A DNA stretch of 64,000 nt from Siphonodentalium dalli (lineage: Eukaryota; Mollusca; Scaphopoda; Gadilida; Siphonodentaliidae), in NCBI GenBank assembly GCA_032622095.1, contig CP136065.1, positions 68,789,675 through 68,853,674 on the forward strand, written 5' to 3'. Each line of letters begins with the position of its first letter. The stretch's first letter is position 1. Both the position numbers and the translations under genes were made by a program. Under the pieces are notes generated by a model. The model saw only the letters and a list, made by a program, of their open reading frames with translations, did not search any database and was not told where the DNA came from. Shown piece after piece: positions 23,601 to 31,369 of the stretch.

Positions 23601-26600
23601 GGTCATTCGGATGAAAAACATGGCCGCCAGTGGCCATCTTTGATTTCAAAATTCAATCCATTAGCACGGGTTACAGGTCGTACTGTTCGTCTGATCATCA
23701 TGAAATTTGTCATGGATGTTAATATTGAGATGTAGATTGGAACGATTAATTTTGGGGTCATTCGGCCAAAAAACATGGCCGCCAGCAGCCATCTTGGATT
23801 TTACTCTTTGTATGACTAAATCCTTTAGCACGGACTACAGGTCGTATCTTGAGTCTGATCATCATGAAATTTTGTATGGCTGTTGAAATTGTAATGTAGA
23901 TGGGAACGAGTCATTTTGGGGTCATTCGGATGAAAAACATGGCCGCCAGTGGCCATCTTTGATTTCAAAATTCAATCCATTAGCACGGGTTACATGTCGT
24001 ACTGTTCGTCTGATCATCATGAAATTAGTCATGGATGTTAATATTGAGATGTAGATGGGAACGATTAATTTTGGGGTCATTCGGCCAAAAAACATGGCCA
24101 CCAGAAGCCATCTTGGATTTTACTCTTTGTATGACTAAATCCTTTAGCACGGACTACAGGTCGTACCTCGAGTCTGATCATCATGAAATTTTTCATGGCT
24201 GTTGAAATTGGAATGTAGATGGGAACGAGTCATATTGGGGGTCATTCGTCCAAAAATTCAATCCATTAGCACAGGCTACAGGTCGTACCTTTAGTCTGAT
24301 CATCATAAAATTTGTCATGGATGTTAACAATGACATGTAGATGGGAACGAGTCATTTTGGGGTCATTTGTCCAAATTCTTTAGCATGGGCTACAGGTCGT
24401 ACCTTTAGTCTGATCGTCATCAAATTTGTTATGGATGTTAACGATGACATGTAGATGGGATACAATCATTTTGGTGTCATTCGGCCGAAGACATGGCCGT
24501 CAGCAGCCATCTTGGATTTTACTTTTCTCTTCATGTCTATAAACTAGTATTAGACATTCAACTTTCCACATTCCTAATTGCTCCATTGACTGTAATACAT
24601 TAAATTATTCCCTTTCCGAGTTGAGCTACAGTGTCATTGACACTTTCATTTTATATAGAATCATGCATCCTGGGACTCATCTTTTGTCCGAACCTGCATT
24701 CCGTCATTTTCCGGTAAATTTTTATTAAACTTGGCACAGATGTCAACCAGCATGGGAACCTGTGCATCTGCAATCTTGTGATCGGTCGGAGTCATTTTGG
24801 CAGTTATTGCCATTTTTCGACAGATGTTTTATGTTTTATATTTTAGTGTTATTGACCATTTCCCGACACATTGAAGATGTGTAACATATTTAGTAAATAT
24901 GCACTTTGTATCATATTGATGACAGTTTGTAGTATAGGGATTTGAAACCCATAAATCCTTCAAACCTGCCACCTTCATTGGGGGACATTTTGGTCAGCGA
25001 CCTTTTATTCTTCATAAAACACAGGGTTTACTGTGACGGCTTGGGTAAGTACTCCAAGTCTGGAATTTTTAAGAAGTGGGAGTGCTACTTTTGGATTTCG
25101 TTGCACCCATGAGTATCCAACAGAATATTTCTCTTTCCTATTTTGCAACATATCTTAAAGATGCTCTGTCCAATTTAACCCTTTTTGAACTAAATGGATT
25201 CTTTGGTTCAGTATAAAAATCTACATTGGAATGGTCTATTATTCATTTGGAGGGATGGTAAGGATATATGAGCAGAAGACATCAACAATTTCCTTTTGCG
25301 TGCCCTACAGGCCGCATCCCTCATCTGATCTTCACCAAACTTCATATGTAGCTTCAAGGTGCCCTATAGATGGGAGCAATCAAATTTTTCTGAATTTCGA
25401 TGAAAAACATGGCCACCAGCAGCCTTCTTGGATTTCATATTTAAATCCATCGGCACACCCCACATTATGGCTGGATCATTTTTACCTCAACTTTACTTTG
25501 TAAAGTTTGAGCTATTGCCGTGGGTTGGTCTCCATCGTCCGTCCATCAACAATTTCCTTTGGCTCATCCTACAGGCCACATCTCCCATCCCATCACCAAA
25601 CTTCATATGGATCTTACAGGCATGTTTAGAATCAACTCCAGATGGGAGCTATCAAATTTGAAAACTTTTTGATGAAAAAAATGGCCACTGGCAGCCATCT
25701 TGGATTTTACTCTTGCATGACTAAATCCTTTGGCACAACCTACAGACCACATCCCTCATCCGATCATCACCAAACTTCATATGGATCTTCGGGGTGTCCT
25801 CTCTTTTTATGTTTACCCATAGTATGGTAAACATAGTGTCGATGTCCGGATTGACCACTCGTCGTTTGTCCATCCGTCTGTCTGTCTGTCCGTAGACACT
25901 TTACTCATGGTGCGATAACTCATATATTTTCTATCTGATCGGAACCAAATTTTGTATATGAATTTCTCAGCACAAAAGACAGATCGAGTTCGAATATGGG
26001 TTTGATCCGAATATTTTTAACTGAGTTATGGCCCTTTTTAAAAAAAAAAATTCACTCTTAAAAAAAAACAAAAAACTAACACCATTATAACTCTGCCAAG
26101 GTTACCCCGAGTCACCACACCAAATTTGGTTTAAATCGGCCCGAAATCTTGTGTTATGTACTGGTAAATTTGTTTGGAGTGACATTAAACCCAATTCATC
26201 AATTCCATCCCATGCCTTTGGACTTCTTAGCTATTGATAAGGCTATATTATTTTCTGATGTCTCTTATGACAATGTGCAGATAAAGAAAGCTAATGTATC
26301 TAATTTAAAAAAAAGCTTCAACAATACACATCACATGATATTAACAGTAGACTAGAACATCTGTGCTGCATTGCACAGCTGAGTATATCACTCTACAGAT
26401 GGTCTGATGTCATTAGAAATGTTTTTTGGTTTAATAGAGTTGCCAGTCTTCAACATAAACAATGCCTGTGATTTGTTGACAGCTCTGCTATATAATTGAT
26501 ATTAATGGGTCAGGAGTGAGGTGTCTTATTCTTTTATATAATGCGAGTGACCCATAAATTCCAATAATTGGTGTTATGTTCATTTGTCTATAATAGTACA

Positions 26601-27061
26601 TAACAGTATACTCTATAATTCAACATCAAAACTCTCATTTATGATTCCGATCATAGTAATTTACTATCGCCAAGGGATGGGTTAACATCTGCCGATCGTG
26701 ATCGGCCTCTTGTTTTTCTGAAATTCGTTATAAAATATGGCTTCCAGCAGCCATCTTGGATTGCAAATTTGAATCCATCCACGCAGGGTGTTGCAGGTTT
26801 TGTCCAAAAAATAGTTAGATATAGAATACACTATTGACGCTTCTGGAGAATTGCCCTATGAATGTTCCATAAAACTATTTTTATATTGCAGCTTTCAGTT
26901 ACTTCTCGGCATGTGAATATGTCATCGCATACTCAAACATGGCCTATCACTATACAGCGAGGCTAGACTTTAAAGACAAGTACTTCTATGTGGGAACACC
27001 AAGTATGTCGACAGTTCAGAATGGAATTCCTGCCAATTCAGAGGTGAAGAAAGAACGGTGA
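2418..27061 (+). CDS. PGAP2: PGAP2, post-GPI attachment to proteins factor 2 (gene span, 5' exon missing)
   Basis: PGAP2 is a multi-pass Golgi/ER membrane protein needed for fatty-acid remodelling of GPI anchors (FRAG1/DRAM/Sfk1 family). Four exons in order (2418-2677, 16758-16864, 21766-21874, 26892-27061) each have AG/GT borders, and their phases fit: +1 leftover then 2, phase 0, then +1 leftover then 2. Recognisable family blocks are IPSVSAVIG, YIWKICIALHSTPRF, LHEKLFVVFM, a basic RSYKEKK loop, FIRHRIYC and EYVIAYSNMAYHYTA. Four hydrophobic segments are seen. The N-terminal part of the family (first membrane segment and first lumenal loop, about 60-70 residues) is absent and should lie upstream of this window or in an exon I could not see before 2410. 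The C-terminus ends in KKER, which fits a KKxx ER-retrieval signal. Introns of 14.1, 4.9 and 5.0 kb are filled with transposons. It converges on ATG13 from the left. Confidence 0.9.
2790..3262 (+). mobile_element. tRNA-derived SINE
   Basis: The 5' head has an A-box-like tggtccagtgg (2804-2814) and, 53 bases later, a B-box-like ggttcgcagca (2857-2867), a tRNA-like spacing. A unique body of about 390 bases follows, then a tail of (att)n-type repeats at 3240-3262. It lies in the first PGAP2 intron in sense orientation. Confidence 0.7.
3852..4018. mobile_element. Foldback (palindromic) element
   Basis: The left arm from catgttatcgctggagtgaa pairs with the right arm ending ttcattgcagtgataacag. 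The centre pairs agaggtcagagcgctggatc with gatccagcaatctgacctct around a short loop. No coding content. Confidence 0.7.
4140..4470. repeat. CGTCC-type dispersed repeat, two tandem units
   Basis: The block ggtttccggatgataacttt with its following 'accaaattt.gtat.ttagtttacca' occurs twice, about 170 bases apart, after a ggtcgtccgtccgtccg tract. The wording is shared with 7905-8460, 9030-9235 and 25803-26040. Confidence 0.65.
4868..5215 (+). repeat. Family F repeat copy
   Basis: It starts ttaaagtgatgtgaaa and contains acgatgttttctatggag and 'cgattgatttgtttagc', ending 'gtccataatatatctttaa'. The same order is found reversed at 21384-21745 and 45985-46370 and partly at 31370-31490. Both ends read TTAAAG inward, so it may also be a TTAA-targeting element. 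Confidence 0.65.
5605..5881 (+). mobile_element. Family A piggyBac-like MITE
   Basis: It runs from ccctttcatgatgggagc to agtcatggaagggttaa and contains two internal hairpins built on tgcattctcttata with the loop words tctcccaaagggagc and gttcccaatgggtgac. The right end keeps the GGGTTAA terminus; the left TTAA has decayed. Confidence 0.8.
6192..6425. mobile_element. Family H hairpin MITE, left part
   Basis: The hairpin has arms built on the gaggtccccagaggg word (here gtggtccccagaggttc / tagggaccacattc), followed by the conserved core 'gggagacctaggatcagatt' to 'gcaaattaggggatatagaaac'. The right hairpin is missing. Confidence 0.75.
6478..6903. mobile_element. Family H composite hairpin MITE, complete copy
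   Basis: Left end tagtgtgtcatttgcaaaat and right end gcaaatgacagacacacta are inverted repeats. Each terminal ~120 bases is itself a hairpin (gaggtccccagagggtgaat with its complement). They flank a ~200-bp core containing 'gcaaattaggggatatagaaactgaacag'-type sequence. No coding capacity. Confidence 0.85.
6980..7262. mobile_element. Family D piggyBac-like MITE
   Basis: It is bounded by TTAA at both ends (ttaacgtgttctatactaaa and tttagtaaagaaagggttaa). The inverted ends read inward as 'ctatactaaa'. The body shares gaatgattcatattcattcc-like wording with 3795-3825 and 49485-49500. Confidence 0.7.
7443..7870. mobile_element. Chimeric family A/B MITE with expanded AT-rich interior
   Basis: It begins like family A (ccctttcatgacgggagctg), passes at 7497 into ccaatgcattctcttat, then an AT-rich tandem tract (7508-7800). 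It ends in the family B-type hairpin with loop gcgacctatggtcgac (7826-7845). The spacer is the 'cattctttaacaatttt' repeat normally found between the two hairpins of family B. Confidence 0.7.
7508..7800. repeat. AT-rich tandem repeat (about 37 bp units)
   Basis: About seven imperfect units of the type 'tttttcttacattctttaac' + 'aattttatcat' occur in a row. They are an expansion of the short spacer seen once in family B elements such as 40825-40880. Confidence 0.75.
7905..8460. repeat. CGTCC-type repeat, three to four tandem units
   Basis: After tttacccataccatagtatg and a cgtccgtctgtccgtccgtc tract, the block 'accaaattttgtat.tgagtt.ctcaac.caaaatacagatcgagttcgaatatgggtttgatc' recurs about every 160 bases (8070, 8205, 8360). 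Confidence 0.75.
9030..9235. repeat. CGTCC-type repeat, truncated copy
   Basis: Same start as 7905 (tgtacctataccatagtatg), a gtctgtctgtctgtc tract, then 'gatcggaaccaaattttgta' and 'caaaatacagttcgag', where it stops. Confidence 0.7.
9849..10225. mobile_element. Family A MITE interrupted by a family H fragment
   Basis: TTAA-ccctttcatgacgcgagc at 9849 starts a normal family A element. At about 10034, inside its second hairpin after gcgaggctccctatgaga, the sequence switches to family H (ggtccccagagggtgaattt) up to about 10205. The right end of A is not found. H therefore inserted after A, or the two recombined. Confidence 0.7.
10625..11030. mobile_element. MITE with ~95-bp inverted ends
   Basis: The left arm 10638-10733 (ggtataaaatattatatatg, gaagaccctgtctggaaac, gattaatattgatt, caaatattttct) is mirrored by the right arm 10940-11028 (agaaaatatttgaaat, aatcaatattaattgataga, ccagataggggtcttc, attttataccc). 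The 200-bp core is AT-rich and non-coding. Confidence 0.75.
12149..12172 (+). repeat. 24-base G homopolymer
   Basis: An uninterrupted run of 24 G on the strand transcribed as PGAP2 intron RNA. It can in principle form G-quadruplex structures and is prone to length change. The tract produces spurious poly-Gly/poly-Pro reading frames. Confidence 0.95.
12235..13161. mobile_element. hAT-type non-autonomous transposon, 927 bp
   Basis: It starts cagggttggcgctgg and ends cagcgcgaaccctg, with subterminal 'cttgccaaaa.ttttgccaaatgaaa' repeats at both ends. It is flanked by a perfect 8-bp direct repeat GTTCTCAC (12227-12234 and 13162-13169). CAGGG termini and an 8-bp duplication are hAT hallmarks. No transposase frame was seen. 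Confidence 0.88.
13388..13570. repeat. Diverged 108-bp tandem duplication
   Basis: 'tcatccacgaaaatcccgtg' + 'cataaaaatatcccc' (13393) recurs as 'tgatccatggaatcccgtg' + 'cacaaaaatacccac' (13502), with cattctttgg/tgttctttga later in each unit. On the - strand an open frame reads through both, giving matching peptides KNAGLLSVGIF and KNTQLLSRGYF 36 residues apart. Confidence 0.6.
13887..13968. mobile_element. Family H hairpin fragment
   Basis: catttgcagaatgaggtccc + agagtgtgaatttagtgatg then a break; only the left arm of one hairpin remains. Confidence 0.7.
15430..15640. mobile_element. Family H core fragment joined to a family D end
   Basis: Positions 15430-15560 contain the H core (gggagacctagaatcagatg ... 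cttctgcaaattaggagat). At about 15561 it switches to a D right end (ttagtatagaaaaggttaa, 15618-15636). Confidence 0.65.
15677..15889. mobile_element. Family T palindromic Tc1/mariner-like MITE, full copy (213 bp)
   Basis: A nearly perfect palindrome with ends CAGTAATGCTCTAATTAATC and the complement, centre cggaaagctctcggcgagag. It is flanked by TA on both sides (15675-15676 and 15890-15891). A TA target and CAGT termini fit Tc1/mariner MITEs. Other copies: 32283, 35187 and 43138 (full), and 1574, 29692, 33890, 35537 and 53401 (damaged). Confidence 0.88.
16150..16213. repeat. 24-bp tandem repeat, about 2.5 units
   Basis: 'ttcccagggcagttgaagct' + 'gatg' is repeated immediately before a family H right half. 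Confidence 0.8.
16213..16475. mobile_element. Family H right half
   Basis: From 'cacccattagtcacctcg' through the core 'aaattaggggatatagaaac' to the hairpin (gaggttcccagagggggaat / ggggacctcattctgcaaat) and the end gtcagacacactat. The left hairpin is absent. Confidence 0.8.
16758..16864 (+). CDS. PGAP2: PGAP2 exon (membrane segment)
   Basis: The acceptor is a clear pyrimidine tract ending ctttTCAG and the donor is ATT/GTAAGT. The length of 107 is two bases plus 35 codons, fitting the one-base leftover of the previous exon and leaving phase 0. It encodes LHEKLFVVFMVTS, a hydrophobic membrane segment, then the polar KMSRAPVMSDI. This corresponds to the IHENAFIVF region of vertebrate PGAP2. Confidence 0.88.
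17212..18890 (+). repeat. Tandem array of ~150-bp diverged units beginning at tagctcacctgag
   Basis: The array begins tagctcacctgagacg, then a cgtccgtccgtcgtccatcc tract. The phrase 'taattcttaaaacatcttct' + 'caagaacca' then recurs at about 17285, 17443, 18186, 18240, 18391, 18520 and 18671, each with 'tttggtat.ga.ggtccttgggtgac' in between. Reversed copies lie at 56890-57290 and 58300-58685. Positions 17640-18050 are only weakly related. Confidence 0.7.
19228..19252. repeat. (TA)n followed by acatgtacatgta
   Basis: A short microsatellite inside the family M copy. Confidence 0.85.
19474..19722 (+). mobile_element. Family A piggyBac-like MITE
   Basis: TTAA-ctccttaatgacgagatc at the left and gtcatggaagggtta at the right. 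Two decayed hairpins (loops tctcccatatggagc and gttcttatatgggaga). Confidence 0.8.
21116..21383 (+). mobile_element. Family A piggyBac-like MITE
   Basis: TTAA-tcttttcatgatgggagt at the left and gtcatgaaagggttaa at the right. Two hairpins with loop words tctcccatagggagc and tctctctgtgggaga. Confidence 0.82.
21384..21745 (-). repeat. Family F repeat, reverse copy
   Basis: It follows family A directly (agacatattatgtacttgtt) and contains 'actccatagaaaacatcgtc' and 'tttatattttatcaccctac', ending tttcacatcactttaaag. It ends 20 bases before PGAP2 exon 4, and its end supplies part of the sequence around the acceptor. Confidence 0.75.
21766..21874 (+). CDS. PGAP2: PGAP2 exon with downstream partial copies
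   Basis: The acceptor is ttttTCAG and the donor GG/GTAAGT at 21875. It encodes a basic cytosolic loop EKRSYKEKK, a membrane segment (TFVTILTATAGLIFFF) and IRHRIYCDGM. This matches the family region where a basic loop is followed by FRHNMYC. The 109-base length is 36 codons plus one base, which completes as GCT with the next exon. The reading frame stays open past the donor through the in-frame partial copies described separately, so alternative donors at 21962 and 22052 would keep frame. Confidence 0.9.
21888..22185 (+). repeat. Three in-frame partial copies of PGAP2 exon 4, plus a fragment
   Basis: Right after the real exon donor, the second half of the exon (from the membrane segment through HRVYC.GLG) is repeated in tandem. 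The GGTAAGT words fall at 21874 (the real donor), 21961 and 22051, and the degenerate GGTTAAT of the last copy at 22140-22146. The steps of 87, 90 and about 90 bases are all multiples of three, and the frame is open to about 22160. A partial fifth start (gctgtgactatcatgactg) runs to about 22185, where CGTCC-type repeat sequence begins. The copies lack the basic RSYKEKK half and any clear acceptor of their own. Confidence 0.85.
22195..22560. repeat. CGTCC-type repeat leading into the tandem array
   Basis: ccctcgtccgtgtgtccgtc, then 'ctttgtctgagcctgtatcc' and 'aaacttg.cacagatgtc', each twice. An inverted relative is at 35860-36235. Confidence 0.7.
22560..24540 (+). repeat. Tandem array of ~160-bp units with two alternating unit types
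   Basis: 'catggccgccagcagccatc' recurs at 22654, 22809, 22973, 23128, 23291, 23455, 23619, 23779, about 23939 and about 24097, with steps of about 155 or 164. Two unit types are seen after it: type I continues 'ttcaaaattcaatccattagc' and type II 'ttttactctttgtatgactaaatc'. They mostly alternate (I-II-I-II-II-II-I-II-I-II). The last units (24250-24540) are deleted internally. Confidence 0.85.
24640..25002 (+). repeat. Dispersed repeat shared with 35860-36235 in reverse
   Basis: Blocks tagtgttattgaccatttcc, cactttgtatcat, ttgaaacccataaatccttc and aacctgccaccttc ... ggtcagcgacctttta occur in the complementary order at 35860-36035. The shared stretch stops exactly where the displaced PGAP2 exon fragment starts. 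Confidence 0.7.
25003..25065 (+). repeat. Displaced fragment of PGAP2 exon 4 with donor
   Basis: The stretch reads as FILHNTGFTVTA-like in one frame. In the exon frame it gives LFFIKHRVYCDGLG followed by GGTAAGT at 25044 and the same short intron start (ctccaagtctgg) seen in the tandem copies. It is probably the right end of the tandem duplication, split from the left part by about 2.8 kb of repeats (22186-25002). Confidence 0.75.
25170..25830. repeat. Family D end followed by diverged 'gccatcttgga' repeats
   Basis: ttaaccctttttgaactaaa (25176) is a family D left end running to about 25270. From 25290 to 25800 three units with 'acaggccacatc.c.catc' and 'catggccaccagcagcc' follow at about 210-bp spacing. 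Confidence 0.65.
25803..26105. repeat. CGTCC-type repeat copy
   Basis: tttttatgtttacccatagt, the gtctgtctgtctgtccg tract and 'gatcggaaccaaattttgta' match 7905-8160. An A-rich stretch follows at 26038-26075. Confidence 0.75.
26645..26800. repeat. Short repeat shared with 9776-9842
   Basis: ctatcgccaagggatgggtt ... 'catctgccgatcgtgatcgg' + 'cctcttgtt' is nearly the same as 9790-9838. It is followed by another 'ggcttccagcagccatcttg' scrap. Confidence 0.65.
26892..27061 (+). CDS. PGAP2: PGAP2 last coding exon
   Basis: The exon follows ttatattgCAG. It encodes FSYFSACEYVIAYSNMAYHYTARLDFKDKYF, the last membrane segment and the family's conserved EY..V..NMA.H.TA..DF pattern. A 26-residue hydrophilic tail ending VKKER follows, then TGA (27059-27061) and an immediate TAA. 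The terminal KKER fits a KKxx ER-retrieval motif (inference from the residues only). The 3' UTR runs directly into a family H hairpin element at about 27108. Confidence 0.93.
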
Positions 27062-27107
27062 TAATGAAGGGAACTAGGCATTAAGTGATGAAACCAAGCT
27101 TAGAAAT

Positions 27108-27428
27108 AGTGTGTCTGTCATTTATGAGGTCCTCAGCGGGTGAGTGCAGGCTAGCATCACTAAATTCGCCCTCTGGGGACCTCATTCTACTTAGGACTCT
27201 TCTTCTGGGAAGTGTCTATAGTTTCAAATTACATTGTTTTTAGTTACTTTTTCTCTTCTGTTCAGTTTTTATATCCCCTAATTTGCACAAGATAAAATAC
27301 ACAATCGAGGTGACTAATGGGTTGCCAGAGGGTGCATTTAGTGATGCTAGCCCGCTGTGTGGGATAGCGTCACTATATTCACCGTCTGGGGGACTTCATT
27401 CTGCAAATGACAGACACACTATTTCAAG
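27108..27428. mobile_element. Family H element in PGAP2 3' flank
   Basis: tagtgtgtctgtcatttatg at the left, two hairpins and ctgcaaatgacagacacact at the right. The core is shortened. It begins about 47 bases after the PGAP2 stop codon, so it may lie in the 3' UTR. Confidence 0.8.
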
Positions 27429-28319
27429 GCTTGAGTAAAACAAGATCATGACATGAATCTCTACTCTCGCTAACTCCCGTAGAGATCATATTCCACCAGT
27501 ATAAAACCTTGGAACTTTTTGTTGTTGTGACAGGGAAGCGTATAACATTGAAAAAGCAGTGCAGATGAGCTTTATGATCTATTTTCTTTGCTTCACTTAC
27601 AATTATGGAATTTCTCATGCGTAATGTTTATTGCGATATCGGCTCACAAAAGTCACCAAAAAGTGTGCAATCTTGAGCTGGGACCACCTCCTAATGTGAA
27701 GTAGATTATTGAGGAACAAGTATTAACAAAGAAAAAATATATTGCATGCCTTGTTTGTTCAATGTTATGAAGTTCTGTGTCAGAACTGGTCAGAACATCA
27801 AAAAGTTCCCAGGTTTTGTACTGGTGGAATACAATCTCTATAGTCGTTAGTCAGAGTACATTTGTAGATATTCATGACTTGATCTTGGATAAAACATCCC
27901 TTTTACTGTTAGTCAATTGTTTTTTTTATATTTTACATATTTATTATTTGCTAAGCAGCAAAAGTTTTGTGGTTAATTGACATTGACAGTCATGGCTTGC
28001 ATTGGTGTTCAACCAGTGAATTGATAGGGTGTTTCCTTGTCTCTTGTCAGAAGCACGGCTGTGCAATAAATACAGAATATCATATTCATCACATTATCAA
28101 TTTGTTTATTGAACTTGTTGCTTAAAGCATGTGGTATCATTTGTATGTATTCTTACAACGATAACTTATCAATTCATATGCTTGTTGTTCTTTGTCTATT
28201 TTAAAAATCACAACTGATATGATCTTCTCTGATTATTGACAACAAAGATCCTGAGAGAAATGCGTTCCAAGAAGGTCACGGGTATAATCAAGTCTGGATG
28301 TAGTGTGTATAATCAAGCC

Positions 28320-28985
28320 TGGATGTAGTGTGTCTGGCATTTGCAGAACAGAGGTCCCCAAAGTGTGAAGTTAGTGATGCTTTCCCACATGGTGGGCTAG
28401 CATCAACAAATTCACCCTCTGGGAACCTCATTCTGCTTAGGCCTCAACTGCTATGGTAGACCTAGGATCAGATTGAAGTTTCCAAAAGTGCTATGGGAGA
28501 CCTCTGGGGACCTTATTCTGCAAATCTCAGATAGTCCAGGTATCCTCAGGCTCAGGTAAAATATGGTGTGTGTGATATTTGCAGAATGAGTTCCCCAGAG
28601 GGTGAATTTAATGACGCTATTCTGCATAATGGGCTAGCATCATCAAATTCACCCTCTGAGGACCTCATTCTGCTTATGTATCATATTCTGGGAAATATTT
28701 ATAGTTTCAGATTAAGATTGTTTTCAGTTACTTTTTCCCTTCTGTTCAGTTTCTATATCCCCTAATTTGCAGAAGATAAATTGCATAATCGAGGTAACTA
28801 ATGGGTGAACATATTACCAACTTTTAGGGAACTTCAATATGATCCTAGTTCTCCCATAGCAGTTGAGGCCTAAGCAGAATGAGGTTCCCAGAGGGTGAAT
28901 TTATCTAGCCCAACGTGCAAGATAGTGTCATTAGATTCGCCCTCTCAGGACCTCATTCTTCAAATGTCAGACACACTATAACCAG
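28320..28985. mobile_element. Two family H elements, one partial and one complete
   Basis: A left half at 28327-28530 with a disrupted right arm is followed by a complete copy at 28565-28978. In the complete copy both hairpins and the core 'cctaatttgcagaagataaa' are intact, in opposite orientation to the copy at 6478. Confidence 0.8.
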
Positions 28986-29691
28986 GCTTGACAATTGCAT
29001 ACTGGTAGATGTACTGCTGAATATGAGCCCCAAAAACGAAAACAAATTAAGTGTTTTCCCTTACATCACTAATTTTATTGTCGTCAAAACTGTTGCTGGT
29101 ACTGTCAGAAATCCTATAAATTTGTGTTAGATGTGGAGCCAAACCAATTCTGATAGCGTTACAAAAACGTCTGGCACAACTGAATGATATGAAGATAATA
29201 AAGAGGGGCAACTGCAAGATACATGTATGCAAGAATACCGGAAAACAAGACTTGAAATAATTTAGCAATTCTCAGCTATTACAACCTGTCATCATGAGAG
29301 GCTCTTTACAATTTTAAGCCTGTCAGATAATACCTGCTACCTGTCAACAAAATGTCAGAGTATATACCCAATGTGATAGAAAGTGTCATTATTCTTCAAT
29401 GAAACTTAACTAATTCATTTCTATTACAAAACTGAGTTACTGACAAATTCAATTGCTCTAAACATAATAAATCCTGAAATTGTACATTCCTATTCTCATA
29501 CATGTATGATGTCAGATCCTTAGATTAATCTTAGGTGTTTCCATAGATTACGGGTTGCTTTCAGCATGTCTGTGATTGATCATCAACTAAATTAGGGTCT
29601 GTCACAAAGGCAGGTACCGAAACATTTCAGCCTGTCATATTAAAATGTTTGGTCGATTGCAACCTGTCAATAACCATGACAGACCTGTTAC

Positions 29692-29797
29692 AGTAATGCC
29701 CTAAATAATCGACAAGCCATATTACCGACTAAATCCTAAGAAATTACCCATAATTCTTCTGTGATTAAGGAGTCGATTATTTAGGGCATTACTGTAT
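29692..29797. mobile_element. Family T MITE with centre deleted
   Basis: cagtaatgccctaaataatc at the left and gattatttagggcattactg at the right. About 107 bases in the middle of the palindrome are missing. Confidence 0.8.
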
Positions 29798-29944
29798 TTC
29801 AAGGCTTGCTTGGAAACCTTAATTTTTTGTCATACAAATTTGAAGAATAAAGGGTTTGAGATAAAACCACTATTTTCTCATTAACAGTATAAACAAAATA
29901 TCTCTCTAGTCAATCTGGGAAGGATTGTTACCGGTAACTTGAAT

Positions 29945-30165
29945 GTTAACCACTTTCATGATGGGAGCTGGTGCAGCATTAAAGATCCTGTGCCAGTGCA
30001 TTCTCTTATATATGCGAGTCTCCCATAGGGAGCCTTGCATATGTAAGAGAATGCACTGGCTTACAAGGTCAAGGCAATTATTGTTAATCCAATGTATTCT
30101 TTTATATATGTGAGGCTCAATGGGTTTTTGCCAAATTTCAGGAAGCTCCAGTCATGGAAATGTTA
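29945..30165 (+). mobile_element. Family A piggyBac-like MITE, shortened
   Basis: TTAA-ccactttcatgatgggagc at the left and gtcatggaaatgttaa at the right. The first hairpin is intact (29994-30062) and the second is deleted after gtgaggctc. Confidence 0.8.
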
Positions 30166-30339
30166 AACAATCTATCGTCGTGGCTTATTAATTGTTATTC
30201 TCTACCATTAGTTGTATCATGTATAATTATTAATATGTTAGTCTTAAAAGTATGTCTTTCTGCTGGATTTAATCATTGTTTTTCACACCTATTAGTTCAA
30301 TGCTCAGCTTCTGGTCTACATGTATGTGAACATCTCACT

Positions 30340-30568
30340 CAGGGTTCAAGCTGTTGGTGGCCGAATTGGCCAATGGCCTATTTTGGAAAATGGGCAAAGC
30401 AAATTTTCATTTTTGTGTGTGTTTTATATTTTTGTTTGAGTTTAGGTTTTCTCAATGATCTCATATTTTTGTTTTTCTATTTGGCCAAATTTTATCAAAA
30501 ATGGCCCAAAAAATTCAGAAATAACCAAAAAATTGGCCAAAAGAATTTTGTGATCAGCGTGAACATTG
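30340..30568. mobile_element. hAT-type MITE, 229 bp
   Basis: Starts CAGGGTTCAAGCTG and ends CAGCGTGAACATTG (inverted with a few mismatches). It is flanked by the perfect 8-bp direct repeat ATCTCACT (30332-30339 and 30569-30576). Confidence 0.82.
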
Positions 30569-31369
30569 ATCTCACTTTGTAACTATGGATATTTATGTGA
30601 CTAATTTCTGTTATGTGGCTAGTCACGTAACAGCATTCAGATGAATCTTAAAAAATGATCTATTTGGCCTAATTTTGAAGTCCCTCAAAAGTTGGAAATT
30701 AAATTCCCTAGATTTAGACATCACTGATCTGTCAAAAGGATGTATTCGGACCGTTATATATGTGGCTAGACACCCAATCACGGACCTGTCAGTTTCTCCT
30801 ATTGCACTGTCATAGTTTCTGTATGCAAGTTTTTGAGTTTAAATCAGCTTCTTCTATAATTCCTACATGTTCTGATTCCATAATCTGAAAATTTATCAAC
30901 TACTTGAGAAGCCACATACAAATTAAAGACACATAATTATTTTAGCCACATAACTCATAGCCACATATCTACCCATTTGTTAGTTATGACGAAAGCATCA
31001 AACTCAAGAATAGGTTAACGGCTTATTAATTAGATGATTTTGATTATTAATGTGCAGTGGGTTTACTCGGAAGTTTCCATCATTGACAATGACAAGAGAT
31101 GCTAAAAATAGATCTGTCAAGGTTGTTCGAGTAAACATTGTGCTTGAAAAGATTGACTATGGCCCTACATGGTCGGAACATTTATAATAATACGAACACA
31201 ACATGGGGCCCGAAATATGATGTAATTCAGCAACATACAACTTCATGTTCTGACTCAAACATCACAGAAAACTTGACACTGTCTACATGAGCCTTAAATG
31301 CATCTGGAATCGAATAATAAATATGTACAATTGAGCATTGTTCAAACGATGATTCTGTGGAGTGTTATA

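Larger units (their letters stand above)
21875..26891 (+). other. PGAP2: PGAP2 intron, 5.0 kb
   Basis: The intron begins with the exon-4 partial copies. It then holds a long ~160-bp tandem array, a displaced exon fragment, CGTCC-type repeats, and a short conserved repeat around 26650-26718 that also occurs at 9776-9840. Nothing further is recognised at 26110-26640. Confidence 0.8.

Noticed and set aside
22560-24540. CRISPR-like array (regular repeats)
   Set aside because: Units of about 160 bp are similar over their full length, with no short repeat/unique spacer structure, and lie in an animal intron. It is a satellite-like tandem array.
26149-26355. 68-residue + strand frame near the PGAP2 last exon
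   Set aside because: No similarity to PGAP2 and no usable splice borders in phase between 21875 and 26892.
30154-30582. 142-residue + strand frame
   Set aside because: It runs from the end of a family A MITE through a hAT MITE with its target duplication; the residues are translations of transposon ends.
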